Shown here one piece after another: positions 34,042 through 42,104 of a DNA stretch of 64,000 nt. The notes under the pieces were generated by a model that made no database searches, had not been told where the DNA came from, and saw nothing but the letters and a program-made list of their open reading frames with translations. The DNA lies in contig CAYJPV010000015.1 of NCBI GenBank assembly GCA_964372095.1, positions 1 through 64,000 on the forward strand. The letters run 5' to 3'. The translations under genes and the position numbers were made by a program. The number at the start of each line of letters is the position of its first letter. Positions within the stretch are counted from its first letter, which is position 1. Source of the stretch: CAYJPV01 sp964372095 (lineage in GTDB: Bacteria; Acidobacteriota; Vicinamibacteria; Vicinamibacterales; JAKQTR01).

Positions 34042-34835
34042 CGGGCGCCTGCCGTGTGCGCGGCCAGGCTGCGACGGTACATCTGGCGGTGGTTCCGGAT
34101 CATCCGGACGAACTGCCAGATTGTCGGCGTGGTATACGACCGGCCAGCGCCTTGGGGCCGTGACGCGGCCTTCAACGCCTGGTAGTCCAGGCAGACCATC
34201 ACGAACGCCGCGGGGATACGCTGGCGGATGTTGACCACGTTGCGCTCGACCGTCTCCCTCAGCGTGGGGTGGAAGACGATGGGGTGCGTTTCCTGGAAGA
34301 GGATCTCGCCGGTATCGAACGACGCATCCACCTGGTGGATGGCGAAGCCGGTGACGTCGCGGCCTTCATGGATCGGCCAGATGATGCTGTGGACGCCGCC
34401 GCGGAAGTCGGGCAACACCTCCGTGTGGAGGTTGACCATGCCGTACCGGGGAATCGAAAACACGCTGCTGGCGATGTAGCCATTGCCGAGGGACAGCCCC
34501 AGGTCCGCGCCGCTGGCGCGCAACAACGCCCTGGTCTCGTCGCAGTTCACACAGGGCGCCCGCCAGCACGGAATGCCCAGCGCGCCGCACCGTTCTTCGA
34601 TATCGGCCGCGTCGTGGTCCGCATACCAGCGGCGCAGTTGCAGGCCGTTCAGCGCCCCCAGCAACCCGATGCGAGCCGTCTTCCTCAGCCGGCGGACCAG
34701 GTCCCTGCGCGGATTCAGCGACCCGGGGCCGGCCAGGACGACGCCGGCCACCTCGACGCCGGACGCGGCGTGCAGCGCCGGGAGCACGTGCGACGCGATC
34801 CCGTGTTTCAGCGTGGTGAGGGCCACCACCCTCAC
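34038..34835 (-). CDS. Formyltransferase-fold protein (possible sugar N-formyltransferase)
   Basis: The 265-residue protein contains the formyltransferase catalytic triad: Asn in LSLGNGYI, His in NLHTEVLPDFRG, and Asp in VDASFDTGEIL, with the 10-formyl-THF binding loop around them. Methionyl-tRNA formyltransferase has the same core plus a tRNA-binding C-terminal domain, which is absent here. Small versions in glycan loci formylate 4-amino or 3-amino sugars on nucleotides. GTG at 34835 overlaps the upstream stop (GTGA) and starts at the first beta strand. Confidence 0.75.
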   Translation of the reverse strand: MRVVALTTLKHGIASHVLPALHAASGVEVAGVVLAGPGSLNPRRDLVRRLRKTARIGLLGALNGLQLRRWYADHDAADIEERCGALGIPCWRAPCVNCDETRALLRASGADLGLSLGNGYIASSVFSIPRYGMVNLHTEVLPDFRGGVHSIIWPIHEGRDVTGFAIHQVDASFDTGEILFQETHPIVFHPTLRETVERNVVNIRQRIPAAFVMVCLDYQALKAASRPQGAGRSYTTPTIWQFVRMIRNHRQMYRRSLAAHTAGAR

Positions 34836-37075
34836 GAGCCGGCCTCCATGTTGCCCCGGGCAAAATACTTCACGTGCGACAGCGGCCAGTGCACCTCGAA
34901 GTGGTGCCTCGGAATGCTGAAGGGGTCGGTCTCGCCGGGCACGACGGTTCCCCGGAACGCCCCGAAGCAGGCCCGGTACCCGGCGCGCTGGGCCATTTCG
35001 AGTGACTCTTCGTCGGCGTCGGTCAGCCGCCCGTACGGCCACGAGATGTACCGGCACTCGATCCCCAGCCGCGTCTCGAGGTCGTCTTTCGAGCCGAACA
35101 ACTCGTCCTGCAGCAGCGCCGTGTCCTGGGAAATGGCGGCAAACCGCGCGTGGGTCCGGGTGTGCGATCCGACATCGTATCCCGCATCCCGCATCGCCTG
35201 CAGGTCGTCCCACCGGAGCAGTTCGACGACGGATTTCAGCAACGTTCGTTCGAGGCAGTAAAACCGGGCGCTCTGCCACGGCGCGCTCATCAGAGCCGTC
35301 GGCACGAAGAAGATCGCCGGCACCTTGTGGCGCTGCAGGATCGGGAGAGCGTTGGTGAAGTTGTTGCGGAACCCGTCGTCGAACGACAGGTGGAAGTACC
35401 GTCCGTCGATGGGTCTCTTCCCCGCGAGCATATCCACGCAGGTGTCGGTGTCAACGAACTGCCCGACAGACTTCAGGTGGCCGATCAGCTGATCGAACCT
35501 GGCTCGCTGATCATCAAATACGAAGTGGCAATAGAGGCAGCGCAGGAAGGAGTCGCTATTCGACGTGTGCGCGGCCGAGGACAACGACAGCACGGTGCTG
35601 CGCAGCACTCCTCGTGCCCGGCCGATGGCGCCAGCCGGCATGGGCGTCGCCTGCCGCCACAACGTCGCGTAATTGTTCTCCTCGACCGTCAGGACCGACG
35701 GATCGACCGGCCGCGACGCATCGGGTTCGTGGCTCGACGCCAGGATGGGCGAGGCGGTCGTCGGCCGCCACCGTTCCACGTGGCCCAGGATCTCGGCGAG
35801 ATCCGACTCGAAACGCGGAAGCCTGACCGACAGGGGCGGCACCGGCCTCAGCGTCGTTCCGGCCACGGCGTCTGCCAGGAACGTTGTCAGGGCTGCCGTG
35901 TCGTCCGCCGCAAACGAATGGAAAGGCGCATACCGGAGTGACGCGGCAAACGTGTTCACATCGGCATTGATGGGCCCGATGTTCAGAATCGGCTTCCCGG
36001 AGAGGAAGTAGTCGAAGACCTTCGTGCTCATGTGCCCGGCCACCGCCGGGTCCCGCGCCACACGGTCGGTGTGGATCAGTGAGAGCAGGAGGTCGGCCCC
36101 GCAGATGGCGCGAACCGATTCGTCTTTCGACACCTTGCCATGGTCCACGAGGCATTCGGCAAGACCGTATCGCGCAAACTCCCGCTGTGCGAGCGCCGAC
36201 GACGCGCCGTAGTAGTGGAGCCTGATCTGGCGCCAGGTTTCCGGGGGCAGGGCCTGCACGGCCTTCAACACGGGAGCGAACGTACAACCCTGATACACCT
36301 GACCCGCGAACACCACACGCAGAGGCGCGCCGGCGGGCTCGCGGGCCGGCCGTGCCTCCGCCCCCAGTTCTTCGACCACCTGCCTGAAGTAGCTGAGATA
36401 CGTCTGATCCGGCGTGTTGTACAGGACGCGCACCGGCACCTCAGGCGTCCCGGCGCTCAGCATCGTCGCGCATCCGGACGAGACGGTGGTGATGACCCGG
36501 GCGCGCCTGTTGATCCGCCGCTCGAACAGCCGGCCGACAACCGCCCGTGCCGCGCGGCTCCACTCCCCGTGAGGGTTGGCCGTCCACAGGTCCCGATAGT
36601 CCAGGATCAGGGGCACGCCCCGGCTTGTCGCCCACGCCGCCACGGCCCCGAACGGAATGAACGGCGGGCCCGTCGCAATCACCACGCGCACGCGTTCGGT
36701 GGCGTCGAGGCCACGCAGCGCCCGCCTGACCGCCGGAATCCAGTCGATGCCGAAGCCGCAGAACAGGCGCGTCGCGATCCCGCCGAGCACGGTGTGCACG
36801 AGGGAATTCCGGCGCGCGCCGTAGCCGTACCGCTTCAGGATGGGGCTGGAGGTCAGACGGACGAGCCGCGGGTCTTCGAGCACGTCGCGGCCGAACTCGT
36901 GGTCGAGATACGACGGATCGAGTTCGCGGGTATCGAGGCAGACCACGTACAGCTTGCTGTAACGGGTCAGCAACGCGCGGGCCAGACGCAACGCGCGTTG
37001 TGCCGCGACGGCGTTCTGGGGCGGGAAAAACTGCGCCACCAGCACCGCGCACCAAGGGTCCCGGAGCTCGCTCAT
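34832..37075 (-). CDS. Glycosyltransferase-polysaccharide deacetylase fusion
   Basis: This 747-residue protein joins two enzymes. Residues 1 to about 400 form a GT-B, family 4-like transferase (FFPPQNAVAAQRALRLARAL, LILDYRDLWTANPHGEW, VVFAGQVYQGCTFAPVLKAV, STKVFDYFLSGKPIL). After a linker of about 80 residues, the C-terminal part is a NodB-type carbohydrate esterase with FHLSFDDGFRNNF (metal-binding Asp pair, near residue 563) and GSHTRTHARF (metal-binding His pair). No stop or frameshift separates the halves. The start ATG at 37075 overlaps the upstream stop. It may add a HexNAc and also deacetylate it. Confidence 0.85.
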   Translation of the reverse strand: MSELRDPWCAVLVAQFFPPQNAVAAQRALRLARALLTRYSKLYVVCLDTRELDPSYLDHEFGRDVLEDPRLVRLTSSPILKRYGYGARRNSLVHTVLGGIATRLFCGFGIDWIPAVRRALRGLDATERVRVVIATGPPFIPFGAVAAWATSRGVPLILDYRDLWTANPHGEWSRAARAVVGRLFERRINRRARVITTVSSGCATMLSAGTPEVPVRVLYNTPDQTYLSYFRQVVEELGAEARPAREPAGAPLRVVFAGQVYQGCTFAPVLKAVQALPPETWRQIRLHYYGASSALAQREFARYGLAECLVDHGKVSKDESVRAICGADLLLSLIHTDRVARDPAVAGHMSTKVFDYFLSGKPILNIGPINADVNTFAASLRYAPFHSFAADDTAALTTFLADAVAGTTLRPVPPLSVRLPRFESDLAEILGHVERWRPTTASPILASSHEPDASRPVDPSVLTVEENNYATLWRQATPMPAGAIGRARGVLRSTVLSLSSAAHTSNSDSFLRCLYCHFVFDDQRARFDQLIGHLKSVGQFVDTDTCVDMLAGKRPIDGRYFHLSFDDGFRNNFTNALPILQRHKVPAIFFVPTALMSAPWQSARFYCLERTLLKSVVELLRWDDLQAMRDAGYDVGSHTRTHARFAAISQDTALLQDELFGSKDDLETRLGIECRYISWPYGRLTDADEESLEMAQRAGYRACFGAFRGTVVPGETDPFSIPRHHFEVHWPLSHVKYFARGNMEAGS

Positions 37076-38205
37076 GCCCGCGCGCCGCCCCTCAGGCTCT
37101 TGATCCAGCGGTTGGTCTTCAGCAGCGCGTCGTACAGGGGGAATTCGGTGCCATAGTCCCGGTGAGGCACCGGGGGCGCGTTCATGTACTGCTCGAAACT
37201 CTCGTCCGTGAAGCCCAGCTTCTTGAGCACGAACCCGCGGTCGTCTTTCTCCTGCTGGGGATCGGGATACGGTGGGGTCTTCAACATGTCCACCGCCTCG
37301 GCCCGCGTCATCTGGCCGCTCGCCACCAGCGTGGCCAGATGCGTGCGGCGTTTGTCGCAGCCGAACTTCCGCGGGAGGATGTACGCCTGATAGAACCGCG
37401 TGAACACCGACTCGTAGTGCTTGTAGGGATAGGGCTTGTAGCCGCACTCGCGCTGCAGCCGCTCCAGCGCCTGGAACTTGTCGTACGGGAAGTAGTCCAG
37501 GAACGACACCCACCGGATCTTGCGCACGTATTCCCACCACAGGTAGTCCACCGTGGACATCAGGGGGTGGGTTTTGATCCGCCTGGTCCCGAAACGTGCC
37601 TGGATACGCCGGATGTTCCGCTTGTCGAACTTGAAGTGGTTCCAGCCCGGAGGCATCGCCATGCCCTCGGTGGCGAGGTTCGTGCCGCCCAGAATCCACT
37701 TCAGGCCCTGCTTCGCCGCCTGCTGGTAGTTCAGCGCGTACATCGCGTTGTCCATCAGCAGTTCGATATCGACGACGTGGGCCGCAAAGAACGAGCGCTG
37801 CAGGTCGCGGTTTTCTTCCCAGTCGATGACGTGGGTGAAGAGATCCACGCCCAGGCCCGTGACCAGGCTGGTGATGTTGTGCGTCGCCAGTTCGGAGTTC
37901 CACCCGTTGTCGAGGTGCACGGCCAGCGGCCGGAGGCCGCGTTCCACGGCCAGCAGGAGCGCGTACGAGCTGTCCACGCCGCCCGAGACGCCGACGATGC
38001 AGTCGTATTCACGGCCCTTGCCGTCGGCCTTCACCTGCGCGACAAAGTCGTCGGCGTGGGCTTGGCTGTCCGATACTTTGCGCCGGGCCGCATCCAGCCG
38101 GGTGAGAAAGTCCGTGCAGTACGAACAGACGCCCTGGTCGTCGAACGTGATGTCCGCGGCGGAGGTATCCATCACGCAGCGGGTGCAGACCTGATAGTTC
38201 GTCAT
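37072..38205 (-). CDS. wbpG: N-acetyl sugar amidotransferase (WbpG/PseA family)
   Basis: The 377-residue protein has an N-terminal zinc-binding cluster (Cys7, Cys10, Cys27, Cys30) and a PP-loop ATPase motif VSGGVDSS (residues 73-80). It then follows the WbpG/PseA pattern through HLDNGWNSELA and GTNLATEGMAMPPGW. The enzyme converts an acetamido group on a sugar to an acetamidino group, using ammonia delivered by a HisH/HisF-like pair. Both partners are encoded immediately upstream with 4-nt and 1-nt junctions. In P. aeruginosa O5 this set makes a ManNAc(3NAm)A derivative; the exact sugar here is unknown. Confidence 0.92.
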   Translation of the reverse strand: MTNYQVCTRCVMDTSAADITFDDQGVCSYCTDFLTRLDAARRKVSDSQAHADDFVAQVKADGKGREYDCIVGVSGGVDSSYALLLAVERGLRPLAVHLDNGWNSELATHNITSLVTGLGVDLFTHVIDWEENRDLQRSFFAAHVVDIELLMDNAMYALNYQQAAKQGLKWILGGTNLATEGMAMPPGWNHFKFDKRNIRRIQARFGTRRIKTHPLMSTVDYLWWEYVRKIRWVSFLDYFPYDKFQALERLQRECGYKPYPYKHYESVFTRFYQAYILPRKFGCDKRRTHLATLVASGQMTRAEAVDMLKTPPYPDPQQEKDDRGFVLKKLGFTDESFEQYMNAPPVPHRDYGTEFPLYDALLKTNRWIKSLRGGARA

Positions 38206-38963
38206 GACTGGAAGAGTGACCGCAGGGCCGAGTACTGGGGATAGTTGATCATCACGGCCCGGTGTTTGCCGACGTACACGAACAGACTGCCGGCGGCCAC
38301 GCCCGAGGCGCCGGCGTCCGCCGCCGCCTTGACGTCGTCGAGGCTGCTCGCCCCGCCGCACACGATGACCGGCACGTCGAGGGCGGACGACATCCGCCGC
38401 ACGAGTTCGAGGTCGAACCCTTTCCGGGTGCCGTCCCGGCTCACGTCGTTCACGAACACCTCGCCGGCGCCGGCCGCAACCACACGTTCGGCGTGGGCCA
38501 GGGGGTCGAGGTCCGTGCTTTTCTCCCGGGCTGCGTCATACACCCGGTACCGCCCGAGCAGGTCTTTCCTGACGTCCATGGCCACGACCGTGCTCGACGC
38601 GCCAATCTGGTCCGAGATGCCGGACACCAGATCGGTGCCGCGCAGGGCTGCGGTATTGACCACGACCTTCTCGACGCCCATCCAGACGATCCGCCTGGCC
38701 TGCTCGACCGTGGTGACGCCACCGCCGTACGCGACGGGCATGAAACATTCGCTCGCGATATCTTCAATCGTCGAGAACGCCGGGCCCTTGTTCTCGCGCG
38801 ACGCCGTGATGTCGAGCACGATCAGTTCGTCCACTTCCTTGTCGTTGAAGATCTTGACGGCGTTGATGGGATCCCCGACGTAGCTGGGATCCTTGAACTT
38901 CACGGTCTTGACCAGGCCGCCGCCCTTGAGCAGGAGACAGGGAATCACGCGGGTCTTGATCAC
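38202..38963 (-). CDS. hisF2: HisF-like ammonia channel subunit of sugar amidination system
   Basis: The 253-residue TIM-barrel protein starts KTRVIPCLLLKGGGLVKT, close to HisF, and retains VYGGGVTT-like and GEVFVNDVSRDGTRKGF loops. In histidine synthesis HisF uses ammonia to close the imidazole ring. Here the genetic context (wbpG and hisH, no other his genes) indicates the paralogue that passes ammonia to WbpG. GTG at 38963 is chosen; only one base separates it from the hisH stop. The longer reading to 39071 is antisense of hisH. Confidence 0.88.
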   Translation of the reverse strand: MIKTRVIPCLLLKGGGLVKTVKFKDPSYVGDPINAVKIFNDKEVDELIVLDITASRENKGPAFSTIEDIASECFMPVAYGGGVTTVEQARRIVWMGVEKVVVNTAALRGTDLVSGISDQIGASSTVVAMDVRKDLLGRYRVYDAAREKSTDLDPLAHAERVVAAGAGEVFVNDVSRDGTRKGFDLELVRRMSSALDVPVIVCGGASSLDDVKAAADAGASGVAAGSLFVYVGKHRAVMINYPQYSALRSLFQS

Positions 38964-38964
38964 G

Positions 38965-39582
38965 TCAGCAACGCTCCACGAAATTCCTGAGCAGCCACAT
39001 GCCGAAGCGGTGGCTCTTCTCGGGATGGAACTGGACGCCGCGGATGTGGCCGTGCTCGAACGCCGCGTCAAAGGTGGTCGCGCCGTGCGTGACGGACAGG
39101 AGGCGGTCTTCCGGATTGTGGCACCGGACGTAAAACGAGTGTACGAAGTAGAATCGCGCTTCGTCGGGCATGTCCTGCAGCAGGACGCTGGGCTTGACCG
39201 GGGACGCGACGTTCCATCCCATGTGCGGCACCTTCAGGCCTGGATCCTTCTTCTGATCGAACCGGACCGTGTCGGCGTCGATCCAGCCCAGGCCGGCCAT
39301 CGTGCCTTCCGTGCTTCCTGTCGTCAGCAGCTGCATCCCGAGGCAGACGCCGAGAATCGGCGTATGACGCTCGCGAACCGCCTCGTTCAGGGCGGGGATC
39401 AACCCGGATTCTTCCAGGCGGCTCATGCCCGCGTCGAACGCGCCCACGCCGGGGATGATCAGCTTCCCGGCCCGCAGGACGTCGTCGGGCGAGGTGGCGA
39501 CCGCGGACGGCGCGCCAATCTTCTTGAGCATGTTCCTGATCGAATTCAGGTTGCCCGTCCGGTAGTCGATGATCGTGATCAC
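38965..39582 (-). CDS. hisH2: HisH-like glutamine amidotransferase of sugar amidination system
   Basis: The 205-residue class I glutaminase has the nucleophile Cys80 in LGVCLGMQLL and the His186/Glu188 pair in FHPEKSH, so the catalytic triad is complete. It would hydrolyse glutamine and feed ammonia through the HisF-like barrel. Linkage to wbpG rather than to hisA/hisB/hisG marks it as the amidination paralogue. GTG at 39582 overlaps the stop of the SGNH-like gene. Confidence 0.9.
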   Translation of the reverse strand: MITIIDYRTGNLNSIRNMLKKIGAPSAVATSPDDVLRAGKLIIPGVGAFDAGMSRLEESGLIPALNEAVRERHTPILGVCLGMQLLTTGSTEGTMAGLGWIDADTVRFDQKKDPGLKVPHMGWNVASPVKPSVLLQDMPDEARFYFVHSFYVRCHNPEDRLLSVTHGATTFDAAFEHGHIRGVQFHPEKSHRFGMWLLRNFVERC

Positions 39583-40544
39583 TGCAGGGCCTCGAGATCC
39601 AGTTGCAGGCGTTTCGTCAATAGTGTGGCCCCTTCGTAGTTCAAATGATAGCCGTCGGAGAACAGGGCCTGGCTGAAGTCGCCCGTGTTGGTATGGTCCG
39701 CCAACACGACGTGGTCGCGGCCGGCGACGAACGTCCGCCTGACCCAGTCGTGGAACTTCCGCGTCTCTTCAGGACGAGGCGTGCGGGCCATGTCCCAGGG
39801 CGGCGTCAGCAGCACGATGGTCACGCCGCGGGTCCGCGCCAGCGCCGCGATGCGGTCGAAGTACTCGAGGTTCTGGCGGGCGACGCGGCTCTCGAAGAAC
39901 TGCTGCCGGCTGTACCAGGGAGCCTGCCGGGGCGCTTCGACCTCGTCGGAGTATTCGTAGCCGGAAATCAGCAGCGGGCCGCTGTCCTGCCGCTCCCGGA
40001 GGCGGACGACGGTCTCGACCGGCCGGACCTGCGCGCGACGTCCGGACAGGACGTCGCCGACGAACGATTCCCGCATGACCCAGAACATCGAGTTCGTGAA
40101 GAGGAACTGGAGGTCCATGCCACGGCTCGGCCAGAACCCGTACGACGCCGAGTAGTACTTCGGGATCAGGTGGGTGTTCTCGGCCGAGTACGCCGCCGTG
40201 TTGATGTCCATCCCGAGCACCAGCACCCGCAGCCCCTTCAAGCGGGGCAGGTATCGCTCGAACAGGCGCCACGAGTAGTAGAAGTCCTGGTGGCTGAAGG
40301 CCAGGTTGTAGGCCGGCCGCTCCAGGTATTCCGGATTCACGCCGCGCCACAGGTACGACATCCCGAGCACGAGGGTCTCGGCCTGCTCGACGGCTCCTGC
40401 CTCGAAGTGCGCCTTCTGCGCCGGCAGCCGCGTATCGTCCGCGTAGATACGACGGCTGACCGACTCGAGGACTCCGAACGGGACGACGAGCAGGGCGACG
40501 AAGAGCGTCAGGCGCCGGAAGAACAGCCGTGTATCCAGGGTCAC
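39579..40544 (-). CDS. Membrane-anchored SGNH/GDSL-like protein (acetylation partner)
   Basis: The 321-residue protein has an N-terminal membrane anchor (about residues 11-27). A large extracytoplasmic domain follows, with VLGMSYLWRG (putative nucleophile Ser63) and a C-terminal SDGYHLNYEG that supplies a D-x-x-H pair. This is the SGNH-hydrolase layout of DltD, AlgX/AlgJ and PatB-type proteins, which work beside MBOAT acyltransferases. The MBOAT gene lies 14 bp upstream. It probably completes transfer of acetyl groups onto the exported glycan. The start is GTG. Confidence 0.75.
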   Translation of the reverse strand: MTLDTRLFFRRLTLFVALLVVPFGVLESVSRRIYADDTRLPAQKAHFEAGAVEQAETLVLGMSYLWRGVNPEYLERPAYNLAFSHQDFYYSWRLFERYLPRLKGLRVLVLGMDINTAAYSAENTHLIPKYYSASYGFWPSRGMDLQFLFTNSMFWVMRESFVGDVLSGRRAQVRPVETVVRLRERQDSGPLLISGYEYSDEVEAPRQAPWYSRQQFFESRVARQNLEYFDRIAALARTRGVTIVLLTPPWDMARTPRPEETRKFHDWVRRTFVAGRDHVVLADHTNTGDFSQALFSDGYHLNYEGATLLTKRLQLDLEALQ

Positions 40545-40558
40545 GTCAGTGCGTCGCT

Positions 40559-42094
40559 TCAGAACTGGAAGTAGATGAAGTCAATTTCGCCGAAGTTGCC
40601 GAGCGTGAAGACGGACCAGGCGACGGCCTGGTAGAACGCCCACTGGATCGGCCGTGACCTGGCGTTGAGGGCCGCCACGACGTCGCCGGTTCTGGACAGC
40701 CCTTCGATCAGGAACAGGGCGGCCACGCACCCGAGCGACACGAGCAGTCCGGCCCTGGTGGCACCGATGTAGCGCCATTCTGCGGACTGCAGCGCCGCGC
40801 GCACGCTTCCCGCGTCGAACGCCGCCACGCCGGACAACGTCTCGCCGGCAAATCGGGCTATCCGCTCCAGAATCAACAGGGCGTCGGACGTCGTCTCGGC
40901 CCGGAAAGACACCCAGGCCAGGCAGACGGCCGAGAACGTGAACGCCAGCCGGGCCGCGCTGTGCAGCCGTGGCACGCGGGCCAGCCTGACGGCGCGGACG
41001 ATACGTTTCCGCAGGCCGCGCGTCAGTGCGCCGGCGATGAGGAACGCGCCCAGCATGGCCCCCCAGATGATGAAGGTCCAGTTCGCACCGTGCCACAGGC
41101 CTGCCACCACCATCGTCACGCCGGTCGCGCCGACGTAGGCCCAGGTCGTCACGTCGACCCCGAACACACGGTCGGCTGTCGTCACGGCAGACAACTTGTA
41201 GGCGAGCGGCAGGAACACGTAGTCGCGGAACCAGGTCGACAACGAAATGTGCCAGCGCTGCCAGAACTCCGGGATGCTGCGGGCCGCGTACGGACGCCTG
41301 AAGTTCACCATCAGGCGGAAACCCAGCACCTGCGCGGCGCCAATGGCCATGTCCGAATACCCGGAGAAGTCGCAGTAGATCTGCACCGCGAACAAGCCGG
41401 TGGCCAGCAGCAGGGGCAGTCCGGAATAACCCTCCGGCGTGCCGTAGATGGCAGAGACCACTGCGGCGACCCGGTCCGCGACGACGACCTTCTTGAACAG
41501 GCCCCAGGCCATCAGCTTCAGGCCGTTCGTCACCCGGTCGTACTCGAAGCGGTGCGTCTCCCTGAACTGGCCCAGCAGGTTCTGGGGACGTTCGATCGGC
41601 CCGGCTACGAGCTGGGGAAAGAACATGACGTACAGAGCGTAGATGCCGGCGTGCCGCTCGGCGGGCTGCTTGCCGCGATACACCTCGATGACGTAGCTGA
41701 GGCTCTGGAAGGTGTGGAACGACAGCCCGATCGGCAGGATGATTTCGAGCGCCGGCAGCGGGTAGTTCAGCCCGAGGGCGCTGGCCATGGCCGCGAAGTT
41801 CGCGTTGAAGAAGTTGTAGTACTTGAAGACGAACAGGACGGCGCAGGTCGAGACGACGCTGACGATGAGGTACGCCCGACGCCTGGCGCCCGTGGCCGGC
41901 TCGATGTACAAGGCGGCCACGTAGTCGATGGCGATGGTCACGAACAGCACGAGGATGTACTGCGGGATGAACCACATGTAGAAGACGCAGCTCGCGACGA
42001 GCAGCATCGACCACCGCCAGGCCTGCGGCAGCAGGAAGTACAGCCCGGTCACCGTCGGGAAGAAGATCAGGAATTCGAGGGAGTTGAAGAGCAT
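40559..42094 (-). CDS. MBOAT O-acyltransferase (AlgI/PatA/DltB type)
   Basis: The 511-residue multi-spanning protein is the usual size for the family. It shows FPQLVAGPIERP, DFSGYSDMAIG, the conserved FWQRWHISLSTWFRDYV (His282), and the invariant His335 in GLWHGANWTFIIWG. Members take acyl groups from cytoplasmic acyl-CoA and pass them across the membrane for O-acetylation of alginate, peptidoglycan or other polymers. Together with the SGNH-like protein encoded downstream it forms a complete acetylation pair. Confidence 0.92.
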   Translation of the reverse strand: MLFNSLEFLIFFPTVTGLYFLLPQAWRWSMLLVASCVFYMWFIPQYILVLFVTIAIDYVAALYIEPATGARRRAYLIVSVVSTCAVLFVFKYYNFFNANFAAMASALGLNYPLPALEIILPIGLSFHTFQSLSYVIEVYRGKQPAERHAGIYALYVMFFPQLVAGPIERPQNLLGQFRETHRFEYDRVTNGLKLMAWGLFKKVVVADRVAAVVSAIYGTPEGYSGLPLLLATGLFAVQIYCDFSGYSDMAIGAAQVLGFRLMVNFRRPYAARSIPEFWQRWHISLSTWFRDYVFLPLAYKLSAVTTADRVFGVDVTTWAYVGATGVTMVVAGLWHGANWTFIIWGAMLGAFLIAGALTRGLRKRIVRAVRLARVPRLHSAARLAFTFSAVCLAWVSFRAETTSDALLILERIARFAGETLSGVAAFDAGSVRAALQSAEWRYIGATRAGLLVSLGCVAALFLIEGLSRTGDVVAALNARSRPIQWAFYQAVAWSVFTLGNFGEIDFIYFQF

Positions 42095-42104
42095 CCGTGG
42101 GCCG

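Noticed and set aside
37076..37903. N-terminal extension of the transferase-deacetylase fusion
   Set aside because: It is antisense-like, overlaps wbpG in another frame, and has no domain. ATG at 37075 overlaps the wbpG stop as elsewhere in the locus.
38202..39582. hisF and hisH as histidine biosynthesis genes
   Set aside because: They are sandwiched between wbpG and surface-glycan genes, with no other his genes near, so the amidination paralogues are the better call.
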